Shown in pieces: positions 21,420 to 32,100 of a DNA stretch of 64,000 nt. Made by a program: the position numbers and the translations under genes. Location of the stretch: the NCBI GenBank assembly GCA_007258455.2, contig VDFB02193867.1, positions 528,255,296 through 528,319,295 on the forward strand, read 5' to 3'. The notes under the pieces are model-generated. The model ran no database searches. It had not been told where the DNA came from and saw nothing but the letters and a program-made list of their open reading frames with translations. Source of the DNA: Sequoia sempervirens. Taxonomy: Eukaryota; Streptophyta; Pinopsida; Cupressales; Cupressaceae. Numbering within the stretch: the stretch's first letter is position 1; every line of letters begins with the position of its first letter.

Positions 21420-22760
21420 CACTACAACATTCTTCTTGTCAGGGTTATAGAGGATCTCATAGTCAAAATTTGCAAGAAATTCTTTCCATCTTGCTTGTTT
21501 AGGAGTAAGCTTCACTTGTGTCTTGAAATATGTTGAAGAGATGTTGTCAATCTTGACAATGATCGGTATGCCCAAAAGATAGTGCCTCTAAGTGCGAAGA
21601 CAATGAATGATCCCAGTCATTTCTTTTTCATGGGTGAAATAGATTCTTTCTCTATCCTTCAACTTTCGTGATTCGTAAGCCACTAGGTGCCCGTCCTGCA
21701 TGAGCATAGCCCCAACTGCAAAGTTTGATGCATTGCTTTGTACTTCAAAGGGCCAATTGAAATTAGGTAGTGCAAGCAAGGGCTCTGTGGTGAGCTTCTT
21801 CTTGAGTGTCTCAAATGCCACTTTGTACTTATCCAACCACTTCCACTTCTGGTCCTTCTTGAGGAGTTCTATCAAAGGGGTGAACCATTTGGAGTAGCCA
21901 ACCACAAATTTCCTGTAGTAATTTGCCAAGCCCAAAAACTGTCACACTTCATGCACATTTCGAAGTGGCTCCCAATCTCAGATTGTGATGATTTTCTTTG
22001 GGTTTGGTCTTATCTTTCCTTTTCCCACAATATGGCCGAGGAAGTAGACTTCCTCTTGGGGAAATATGCATTTCTCTTTTTTGACAAAGAGTTGGTGCTC
22101 ACGGAGCAATTCAAACACCTCCACTAGGTGGAACTTGTGTTCCTCCATGTTTTTGTTGTATATGAGGATATTGTCTAGATAAACCATTACAAACTTGTCT
22201 AGTAGAGGCCATAACACATCGTTCATGAGTCTGCAAAATGTACCTGGAGTGTTGCAAAGCCCAAAGGGCATAACCATGAATTTGTATGACCCATAGCGAG
22301 TCACACAGGTTGCTTTTTCTTCATCCCCTACAGCTATCCTAACTTGGTAGTAGCCTTGCTTAAGATCCAACTTGGTGAATACTTTCGCCCTTGCAAGGTG
22401 ATCAAAGCAATTCGCTATGAGTGGGAGAGGATACTTTTTTTTAATGGTGAGCTTATTGAGTGCCATGAAGTCAATGCATAACCTCAACATTTCGTCTTTC
22501 TTCCTTTGGAACAATACTAGCACCCCATATGGAGAACAGGATGGTCACACATAGCCCGCTTCCAACCACTCTTCTAGTTTCTTTTTCAACTCAACCATTT
22601 CAGGGCCAAACAACTTATATGGTGCCTAGGTAGGAGGTTTGGCTCCTGTTTGCAATTCTATTATGTGATCTACCACCTGCCGTGGGGGGAGTTCTGAAGG
22701 TAGCTTCTACATCCTATCCTCATATTCAAGAATGATTTTACTGATAGCTGTCGGAATGGG
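21420..22760 (-). pseudogene. Gypsy reverse transcriptase and RNase H relic
   Basis: The longest open part (22523-21978) shows the RT blocks LRLCIDFMALNKLTIKKKYP, FTKLDLKQGYYQVRI, YKFMVMPFGLCNTPGTF and VYLDNILIYNKNMEEH. The catalytic YLDD is YLDN, losing the second metal-binding Asp. Upstream, KLEEWLEAGYV and SPYGVLVLF mark the RT start, with a stop between them. Downstream (21935-21588), LANYYRKFV and [20 protein letters not shown] are the RT connection and RNase H start (D to N in QSNAS). EILYNPDKKNVVVDSLNKK at 21480-21410 ends RNase H. A stop separates the RT and RNase H frames. The family role is to copy the RNA genome to DNA; this copy cannot do so. Confidence 0.92.
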
Positions 22761-23039
22761 TGCCTTTGTCGCACCATCTATCTCATCTCAACCCCCAAGC
22801 AACACGGCCAGAAACAAAGGTTCCTTTGGGTTATTTTTAGTCGCTTTCATCATGCTTAGAGTTGAAACCACCTGACCATTCCCATTGTGTTTGCACTCTA
22901 CCGTCTTGACCATACATTTCTGCATTGGGTCCATGAACATTAGAGACTCTAGATGAGGAATCATTGCTACTTTATTGAGTCTCAGAAACTATTGGCCTAG
23001 GATTAAGTCAAATTCATCCATGTCAATGGCCAATAGATC

Positions 23040-23300
23040 CATTTTGTTATGCTAAGTTCCTACTGAAGCGAGGAAATCCCGCATGACTCCACAAACCTTC
23101 TTTATTGGGGAACTCACTGCTTTAAATGTAGAGTTAGTGCTTGACTGCACCTTGGGCCCCATGGCTTGAGCTTTCATAGCTGAAATGTAGTTATGGATAG
23201 CCCCTGAATCCACCAATGTTGATACATGTCGCCCATCAAGGTGGACATCCACAAAGCACAACTTATGCTTGTCCATCAGTTTGGGCGTTGTGGCCTTTGA
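23040..23300 (-). pseudogene. Gypsy aspartic protease relic
   Basis: Minus-strand frame 23276-23052: FVDVHLDGRHVSTLVDSGAIHNYIS, with the catalytic D-S-G (LVDSGA) and the usual HNFI-like continuation HNYI. The 74-codon open stretch ends at a stop inside the domain, and the second half is spread over other frames to about 22790. The active-site triad itself is kept. Confidence 0.82.
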
Positions 23301-23369
23301 CTAACCAAGTGTGTTGAGAGCACTAAGCTGAAGAGCTCCCATTAACAATAGCCAAATCATCTTTTTTTG

Positions 23370-24510
23370 TTAAGCCTTCTGTAGTGTTTAGCCTAACTCG
23401 CTCCGGACAGTCTCATGCCCAATGGAGGAGACCTTTGTTACAAATGGGGCATGGAGACGACAATGGTCTCACAGTACCCTTGTTCTTGGCTCCATCTGAT
23501 CCTTTGTTAGAACCTTTCCCAGATCCTTTCTTATTGTTCAAATTGGACATCGTGAAAGTGCTTTATCTTAACTTCGTTGGGTCTTTGCTTTCCTTTGTCA
23601 TAGATGAAGACTTATTTTTGAATTTTTGCTGACCACTAGATTCTTTGTTTGACTCTCTATTGTAGTCGATAATCGATCTACAACTGTGATGGCTGTAGCT
23701 AGGGTCTACACATTAGCATGCCTAAGCTCGGTTTGAGCCCACTGTGGTAATCCCCTCATGAACTAAAATAATTGATCCTGCTCAGACATGTCCTTGATCT
23801 CAAGCATCAAGGTGGTAAATGCCTTGATATAGTCTCACATCTTACCATTGTATTTCAAATCCATGAGTCGCATTCTGGTAGTCCAAGAAGAGTTCTCAGG
23901 TTTAAACTATAGCTTTAATGCTTCTTGGAACTTCGCCTAGGTATCCACGACTGACACCAATTTTCCCGCTCTCATATCCTCCACTCAATTTCGCCACCAA
24001 AGCTTCATGACATCTGTTAGATATGTCGCAAAATTCTTAACCTTGGCTTCCTCTGATAGGCTAGGAAGGGTATCCAAGTATTGGTCCATATCCCAAAAGT
24101 AATTTTCTAAGACTTTGTCATCCTGTTGCCTAGTATATTTAGTTAGGGGCTTAGCCTTGAGTCTGGAACTCATGCCTACTTAAGACATCGAAGTGATGAG
24201 GGTCTTTAAGAACTTCATGTCATCCTCAAACCTTTGTTGTTCCTTCATACCAATGCTCATTTGGTTTTGCAGTGTGGAGACATCATTCTCTAACTGTCCA
24301 ATTTTGTATGCTGATCCAACATCCTCAAGGGACTCCATACTCGATTCTCCAAATTGTTTAGCCAGTCTTTGGTCTTTTTCTTTGAGCGGCGGGTATTCAC
24401 GTTGAATCCCCTTGTCTGTGGTGAGTGCTCATCATGGAGGCGTTGTTCCTCCTGCATGTTGTGCTTCGGATCGAAGTCACCTAGACCTTTAGATGCTGCT
24501 TCCATGGTAA
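23370..24510 (-). pseudogene. Gypsy Gag relic with zinc knuckle
   Basis: The probable start is the ATG at 24505 (MEAASKGLGDFDPKHNMQEE), about 100 bp after the primer site. The Gag core is at 24173-23985: YTRQQDDKVLENYFWDMDQY, then a KNFATYLTDVMKLWWRN match to the retrotransposon Gag W-W/R motif. The knuckle near 23450-23405 reads CPICNKGLLHWA-stop-DC (CX2CX4HX4C with a TGA). Stops and frameshifts are frequent. Gag would form the virus-like particle in the cytoplasm. Confidence 0.85.
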
Positions 24511-24599
24511 CAAATCTTGTGGATACAAAATTTCACTTAACCTCACCTTTGGAGGTATTCACGTACTTTGGCTAAGTACAACTTAGCGTATCGAGAGAT

Positions 24600-24616
24600 T
24601 GAGCTTTGATACCAAC
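24600..24616 (-). promoter_or_regulatory. Primer binding site of the gypsy element
   Basis: Directly after the 5' LTR the minus strand reads GTTGGTATCAAAGCTC. TGGTATCAAAGC is the standard complement of the initiator-Met tRNA 3' end in plant Ty3 elements. Confidence 0.85.
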
Positions 24617-25820
24617 TGTCATGGGGCTAGCTTTTGCAACACTTTTCCAACCTTGCGTGGCACCGCTTTTAGCCTACTTGAGTTTCTCAAAGGGATGCCA
24701 ACTCTTTCCAACCAATTCGGATTATGCCTTTGAATGCTACCGAGTTCTTTATTTCTTATGCAACAGAATGGTGATCATAAATCGAGTACAAGGGTCTGCA
24801 TTGAACCGAAGGTAATCATGAATCCTTTACCAAGATTAGCACTGGATCTGAATATTAGGGCAAATAACAAGCTTCTTTTTATTGATAGAAAAGGCCTTAG
24901 GCTCAATTACAATAAAGATGGTGTTAGAGCCAACTTGATATTAAACAATGAGTAGGACTCACTGGAACAACTACCCCTGGCAACACGAATACTCTCTAGG
25001 ATGTTGGTGATCCCTTCACTTAACCTCTGTCCCCTGAACTAACTGGCTAGCTCTTGTTGTTCTGAATGTTGATGATTCTGGATGTTGATGATGTTATTGA
25101 TCTTCAAGTAGGTGCACTGTGTCCTCCCAATCGAGCTACACGATGGCTTACCCTGTCCATAGCCCAGGCCTCACTTCTTGAGACTAGGCTGACCTCAACA
25201 CGAGCTTTGCTTTGCACTTTTTGGAACTCTCTGCAGTGGGATTATTCACTGCAGTATGGACCTTCGCTTTGAGGGCTTGAATGTGTTTTTTTATTGTGGT
25301 GTAGTGTTTCAACTACTTCGAGGATGTATGCTCCCCTATATAAGAGTATGAATCCCTGACATCGATAGGATGACACACAGATTTGGGATAATCCCTAAAT
25401 GTTTGACTTTTATCAAATGGCCTAAAATGTTGATCTACCTGGTGGCAACCCTGCACTTGGGAAGTGCTTCCAACCTTAGAGCTCACTGAGTTTGCAACCT
25501 CGAATGAGTCCTACTGGACTGCGTCCACACTCAGGTGTCCGGCTTTGATATAAATAACTGAGGTATCCGGCATCAAAGCTGGGGTGTCCGACATGGTGCA
25601 CACGCAGGTCTAGGTTGGTACAACTTTGAAAACTGGGTTCTAGCTCCTGAGTCTCTGATGGACTCCTTGACATTGGATGTCACTCGATTTGGGTCATGGG
25701 TCGACTTGCCAACAAGTTCACCTTTTGGAACAAGGGTGTGAGTCCCTGGCTAGAATTGCACTTGGACACGATGAGATTGGAACTCATGCTTCCTTGGGGT
25801 GAACACTCATTCCCCTTACA
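24617..25820 (-). repeat. 5' LTR of the gypsy element
   Basis: 1204-bp direct repeat of 18560-19767, ending TTCCCCTTACA next to CTGGG. A minus-strand TATATAG near 25337-25343 (CTCTTATATAGGGGAGC) is a plausible core promoter and is conserved at the equivalent site of the other LTR near 19270. Confidence 0.92.
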
Positions 25821-26900
25821 CTGGGAGTCAAAGATCATGCCATGCCCCCTTGCCTCCCATAGCTTGGACTACTTTTTCACACCTTATGGCAATATCTATC
25901 AACCACACTCTCCTAATATAGAGGCTGGCTAGTTGAATTGATTATGGGATTACTACTAGTTTTGCTCAAAGCGCTCTCCACTATTGTTAGCGAAGGAGTG
26001 CCCAACATTGAGCTAGGAATCAATCCTGATGAGCCACAGAATCCTATAGCTCCTGATACAACAACAGACGAAGCAGATTCCTCACAACCGACGCTAGAAA
26101 CTGAAAGTGTGAAAGCCCCAATTGAAAGGGGGCGAAGCGCTCCAATTATTAGCGCTGGTGGGGAACAACCGCCAGTGGATGGATTCAACAGCAATCCCAG
26201 CAGAATATTGGCGCACTTTTCCACTACTACGACTGATACGAGCTCCCAGGCAGGGGTCAAAGATCACCTCGAATTGTTCGAAGTGATCAAGTAGCAATGG
26301 AAGGAAATATATGGGGACCAAACCCCGCAGGAGGTGGGGGAGAGGGCTCGTCGACTCTTGGCTGATCCCGACATTGAGGGGAATTCTAGCTACAGCTAGC
26401 TCCCCCCTACTCGTCCCGGACTAGCCGGTCTATTAGAAGACACAGATGGGGCCACCACACAGAGCAGTGCTCCCTTCATTGTCACAAGGAAATAAGCGGT
26501 AGAATTAGCCACTAATCATTTTGGTGCCAAAGTGTCATGTTCCCATGGGTGGTGGGGAGGGACACTTGAGTTTCTGGAAACAAGATGAAGGATAGCCCGG
26601 TCCTCGTTTCTTTCTTTCTGGTTGGCCGCCCCTGCCCTTTAGTTCATTCTAGACAGTAGACGTGAGGGGAAACATGAAAGAGTTGGATACTTTTGACACT
26701 AGGCGTGCGATAAGTGGCTTACCGCCATCTTGCGGCGGTTAGGAATGGAGGGCGTGGGGTGGCGGTAAAACCATTTGGCCCATCAGCCCGTGCCATAATG
26801 GTGACGTCAACAAAATAACTTGCAGGGGCAAGGATGGTGATCTGACAGCCAATATTTATTGAGATCAACAATTATGCTTTAACTTGGCCGCATGTTTGGT
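25821..26900 (+). other. Right part of the locus split by the gypsy element; GC-richer, unrecognised
   Basis: Continuous with 18400-18559 after excision of the retrotransposon. The plus-strand frame 25938-26294 begins MGLLLVLLKALSTIVSEGVP, continues with Pro/Thr/Glu-rich text and ends in DHLELFEVIK before a stop. After that stop the same frame stays readable (QWKEIYGDQTPQEVGERARR, then LLADPDIEGNSSYS), so a single lost codon may separate two parts of one protein. I do not recognise it. The composition is more GC-rich than the surroundings, with phrases such as GGCGGTTAGGAATGGAGGGC. Organellar DNA in the nucleus or a decayed host gene are both possible. Confidence 0.4.
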
Positions 26901-28873
26901 TTCAACATTCCATCTTGCATCTGATGGTTAGAATTCGAATGCCAACGACTAGTTGCTTCACTTTGCAGGTATGCATGGATCAATATGCATGGATCAATAA
27001 TGGCGTATGTCAGGTACCAAAATATTTAGGACGATTCCAGGTCGTTTTTGTGTTTCTCCCAGATTGAGTTGACTGCTATGCGATGCCATTTATTCTTTGA
27101 AGTGTTGGAGTAGATGAGCTCCTTTTGTAATTAGGTCCTCGTGGTTACTTTTGTAATTAGGCCCTTTAGGACTCCTATTTAATTACTTACTATTATTATT
27201 AATATATTATATAGGCTATTTGTCTTTTGCGAGAGAAAAAAAAGTAATTATCTCATAAGAGAAATATCTTGCATAACTACATTTGCATCATGATCATAGT
27301 CATCATGTTCTTTAATTTTTTTTTAATAAGAATATCATTAGGAACATCACTAGAAATATAAAAATGAGTATCATTTTTACTAAAGTAAGTCATTTAAGTG
27401 TTCAAATGAGGATCTTTCCTTATGGGAATGTGAGAGACCGTGATGATATCTTGAGACACAAACCATTCAAAAACTAAATACCAAAAATAGAAAATGAAGT
27501 TATGATCTATGATTTAAATTTAGAAAAACCAACATGGTCTTAGATATGAAAATAAAATATAAAAATTTAAGAGATGAAACTCTAGTAGTGAACATAAGGG
27601 TGGGTGAAAAATAATATAATATAATTGATTACAAAAAATCTTTAAGAAAAGTTTAGCTATAAAGAACAAAACAAAGGAATCATATTGAAAATATAAGAAA
27701 TATGATTTGAAAAAATAGATCTAAAACCGCTAATAAAGGAACACAAAATCCTAAGGCCAAACTCTAAGGAGTGTAATATATGTTGTGTTCGCCAAATGTA
27801 GAGGAAAACATACATCTACATAAAATAATCACGACTAATAAAATAATTAAAATAATTAATCAATAGTTAACCTAGATAAATGAGTTGATGCCAATAATGA
27901 AAATTATTAAATTTATATGTTGAAATCTAAAAATATCAAACATAATACTTGGGTGAATTTTGAAGATGGAAAAGGTGCATCTAAAGATACCAAGAATGAA
28001 TTTTCTATAATATCATATGGATTGCTCAAATAACTATATTAGATTCTACAAATTGACTATAATTACTATTAGTTTACTTACATGAATGTGGACCAAAACC
28101 TATGTGTAGACTTCAACTATAACTTATGGATCTTAATTTGTAGAAGGTGGCCTATTAGAATTTATTTGCCTTGATTTTTAATGTCTAGATATTCATAAGA
28201 ATTGGTGGTGCTAGGAACACTTATGAAATGTGCTAAATTGTGGAGGTCAAGTTCTCCTCACTCAAACCCCAAGTTGGACCAATTCAATGATGATGAACCA
28301 ATATCAAGGATACCAAGAAAATGTCCACAAACTCAATGATACACTTTAATAATGTTGTTAGAAAGTTTTTATAAATGCTCTATATCAATGGTCTTCAATA
28401 AACTAGCGTGCTCCTATATTTTTCCAATATAATCTTTAAATGAATGAATGGATATCTTTAATACAAAAACATGTCGCACTAGTTAACATAAGATAATGTT
28501 AGGTCAACTCACAACAAAGAAGTAATAAGTGAAGTGTGATTTTTCGTTTTGAATTTTAAAAATTACCAAAATCAGATCTAAACCTACAAGTCTAGTAATT
28601 ACAATATGATCAGATTTCTGAAAATCAATAATAATAAAAACAAAAATTAAAAATTTCATGTTTATAAACGAATTATTAGATTTAAAATATTTTAATCAAA
28701 ATGAACCCATTACATAATAGACAAGGGCATAGGTCTGCAATTTACGATTATTATTTGCATAGCCTGCACCGAACAAAAAGCTATTATAATTTGCAGCAAT
28801 TTCCAACGAAGCTTCCCCGATTACGTTTTTACCTTTTTCATTTTTTTTTGGTTTTTCCCTGAAGATTCCTTGT
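26901..28873. other. Unassigned AT-rich upstream region of the EDS1-like gene
   Basis: No coding family, RNA gene or bounded repeat recognised. It is AT-rich throughout, particularly 27200-28740. Confidence 0.5.
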
Positions 28874-29040
28874 CCTTGTGGATAATAACAAATCTACGCG
28901 ATAAAAAACAATTTCGGCTATAGGACATTGCCACATTGTTACATTCTTTCCTCTTTCCTTGTGGATAATATCAAATCTACCCAATAAAAAATAATTTCGG
29001 CTATAGTGACATTGACATTATTACATTATTCCCTCTTTCC
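28874..29040 (+). repeat. 83-bp tandem duplication in the EDS1-like promoter/5' leader
   Basis: Two imperfect consecutive copies begin CCTTGTGGATAATA at 28874 and 28957 and share AAATCTAC, AATTTCGGCTATAG and ACATTRTTACATT. The second copy ends about 150 bp before the start codon of the EDS1-like gene, so any regulatory site in the unit would be doubled. Confidence 0.8.
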
Positions 29041-29191
29041 TTTCCCTGTTTAGAATGCCTTCAGAGGTTTGTCTTGCCCAGGTGCTGCTCGCCTGCTTCC
29101 TCCATACGCACCCATTACTCTATCAATGCACCCCGTAACAAAACTCAAACAGGCATCACATTGTAACTAATCAACTATCAGATTGCTGCTT

Positions 29192-32100
29192 ATGGATTCA
29201 GAATCGTCCACTCCACTGTAAGTACGAGCTTGGAAATTTGCATTCGGCCATGATTTTATCGTTCGACTTATTTACTTCTGTTAGTCGTTTTTTTAAGCGC
29301 TTAGCCAACCCATTAATGTTAATCTCATTTATAGCAAATTTGGAATGGCCTCAGTAGATAACCAGCCAAAATTTTGGTTGAAATTTGAGCCTTCTTTACG
29401 AAATTTTAAGTTTTAATTTCTGTTGTGTCCACATGAAATCGTTGATCCAGGTTCACTGTCGGCCAGGAGCTTTCAACGTTTCTTGCTTCCTCTGGATTCC
29501 TGCACAAAGCTTGGGAAGAAATACGTAGTGCTTCTGTAAATAATGTAGATACTTTTGTTCTGAAAGAGTATGAAGGTGTAATATATGTGGTCTTTTCATC
29601 CCTGTACATAGAAGATTTCATTGTGAAAGAGAGCAAATACGGAGAGTGCCAGATACAGAACGAGAACAGAGCATTCTCTCCCTGCCTCAAGGGCAATGAT
29701 GATCAGCCTGCCCTTGTTCACAAGGGAGCTCTCCGGCGATTCCTGTATATTCTGGAAAATTCAGATTTCAAAGACAAGGTAAATAGTTCTATAAACCCCT
29801 TTAATTGTATGGACGGTGTTTCTTTTTTGAACGATTCAGGGTATTTATGCTTATGGGGTGACTGGACGATGGCCATGGTGGCCTGAAGTGCTGGTAGTGG
29901 TAATTGTGTTTAGTTTATATTACTTGTTTGAAAATAGATCCATTAACCAGATTTATCTATCACTGTCTGTGAGTGGTATCTCTGTATTTGCATTTCTAAA
30001 ATACAACTGTTTGCATTTCTAAAATACAACTGTCATACCCAGCTGCAGTTTTGAGTCTATGCCATTTTCTTTGTTGTTGATGCGTTTTATTTATGGGATA
30101 TCTGAATGATTGGACAACACCCAGATGTTCTTTTACCCTGCCTATATATATTAGGCCTGCTTCACACAGAGTCTTGTATAGTGAACCCTTTTCCTTGATA
30201 AATAAATATACAAGTTAAAAATCTTTTTGATATACCTTGCTAATTATCTACAATTAGCTGGAACCACAGGAATTATCCAGATTTTTGGACTATCCTCAAT
30301 TAAACTTCTATCTAGAAACTATTGACATTACCCTTGATGAAATTTAGATCCCCTGAAGAGCTCCTGGACAACGCTTATCATCCTTGATTTTGTGGAAATC
30401 TGAATGATCAGACAACACCCAAGGGTTCTTCTATTCTGCTTTATATATTAGGCCTTCTTCGCACATATTTATGCATGTCATATCCTTTTTTTTTCTCTTG
30501 ATAAATAAAGATACATGCTAAAAACCTTTTTGATATATCTTGTTAATTAGTCTACAGAACTATCCAAATTTATTGACTATCCTTAATAAAACTTCTATCT
30601 AGAAACTATAGACATTATCCTTGATGAAAATTAGAGCCTTTGAAGAAGTTCCAGACAACGCTTGTTATCATTTGCTCTCTTTCAAGTGTTCTGTCAATTT
30701 GGAACTGAAGTTCCTTCCATTATATGAAATCCAGAAGCCTAAGAAATGATAAAACTTGTGATCTATGTCTTGTTGCTCCAGATATTATACAAAGTTCTAT
30801 GATTATGAATGTTAATATTTTGCATCATCCATACATATTATATTGATTAATTTTGTGAATTTTATTTGCCATGCTGAGAACTTTTGCAATTACAAGTTTT
30901 GTACTCTTTAGAAAGTAATTTCACCTAGCAAACGAAAAACAGGACTTCCATATCAAGGTAAAGAAAAAAAAATTGTTGATTAAATAGAGCTGGAAATGGA
31001 AATCAATCGTTATAGAGAACCTATATTCTCTCTTTTGGTTTAAGAGAGATCAATTTAAGTAACCCAGATTATTTGTCTGTCTCATCAGATGCAGAGTTTT
31101 ACTAAGCTAAGAAGAGAACAAGCCATTCTGTTTGTGGGTCATTCTATGGGAGCAGCAGTTGCAACCTTGGCGACAATCTGGTTTCTGGAGAAAAGAGTAA
31201 GACAAATCTCACCATTTTGCATTACATTTGGTTCTCCTTTGGTGGGAGATGCTAGACTTGGGGAAGCAATTGGCCGTGAGGACTGGTCAGGAAAATTTTG
31301 TCATGTTGTCTCCAAGTATGATATTGTTCCTCGACTGCTTCTTGCACCACTCGAATCAATTTCTGAGCCTTTAAGTGCAATTTTACCTCACTATGGGAGC
31401 TTAATGGGAAATGCTTCCGTGGCTGTATCACATCCTTCCATTCAAGAAGCTTGCAAGACTCTTCTTAACAATGTCTTGCAATACACGTCTACAATAGCAA
31501 ACAATTATGCAGGAGATTCTGATCTTCGAAGTCCTTATAGACCATTTGGTACTTATATGTTCTGTTCAAAGCATGGTGCAGTTTGTATTGAGGACAATGA
31601 AGCTGTCTTGAAGATGCTTCATTTTACCATTCAAAGCAAAGAAGGAATGTCTTTTGATGAATTTGCAGGTGCCTGTATTTCAGAGCATATTGGGTATGGC
31701 AATGTGTTGGGATTTGTCACTGCACACTTACTAAACACAGTCAAGATTGCAAACCCCATTACAAAATCCTCCCTTGAAACGGCCATAGCACTACAATTGG
31801 AAGCAATGGGTATTGGGGCTCAGGTAATCTCATTATTTCTACTCATTTTTGTATGTGCCACTCATGTGAAACAGACTGTAAAAACATAAATAAAGTATTC
31901 AAAAGCTCATTGTTCAGTATAGCAAATAAATTTGAAAATTATGTAAGTTAAATAGAAATAATCCTCATGTGAGCTTGTAGAGAGGGCTCCCATAAGCCAA
32001 ATTGTTGCGACGTACAAAACAATCTTAACACATGTTTGTAAGTTGTTTCCTTAGTTGAGTCTTACCAGAAATTAGCTCTGTCTTTCTGAGTTTTTCCTAG

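Larger units (their letters stand above)
18560..25820 (-). mobile_element. Ty3-gypsy retrotransposon, structurally complete ends, decayed coding
   Basis: Direct repeats 18560-19767 and 24617-25820 both begin TGTCAYGRGGCT and end TTCCCCTTACA. Both outer edges carry CTGGG (18555-18559 and 25821-25825), an exact target duplication. Inside the right LTR the minus strand reads GTTGGTATCAAAGCTC, a Met-tRNA-type primer site. Inside the left LTR it reads AAGTGGAGGAGAA, a polypurine tract. The minus strand holds Gag, zinc knuckle, protease, reverse transcriptase, RNase H and part of integrase in gypsy order. Many stops make it inactive. The 3' half of integrase is deleted: the frame passes from FTSLFW to unrelated text and reaches the LTR within ~250 bp. 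A ~0.8-kb insert with inverted ends lies in the integrase. Confidence 0.93.

Noticed and set aside
18400..26900. Confident call of mitochondrial insertion
   Set aside because: Only composition and unfamiliar frames support it; no organelle gene was recognised.
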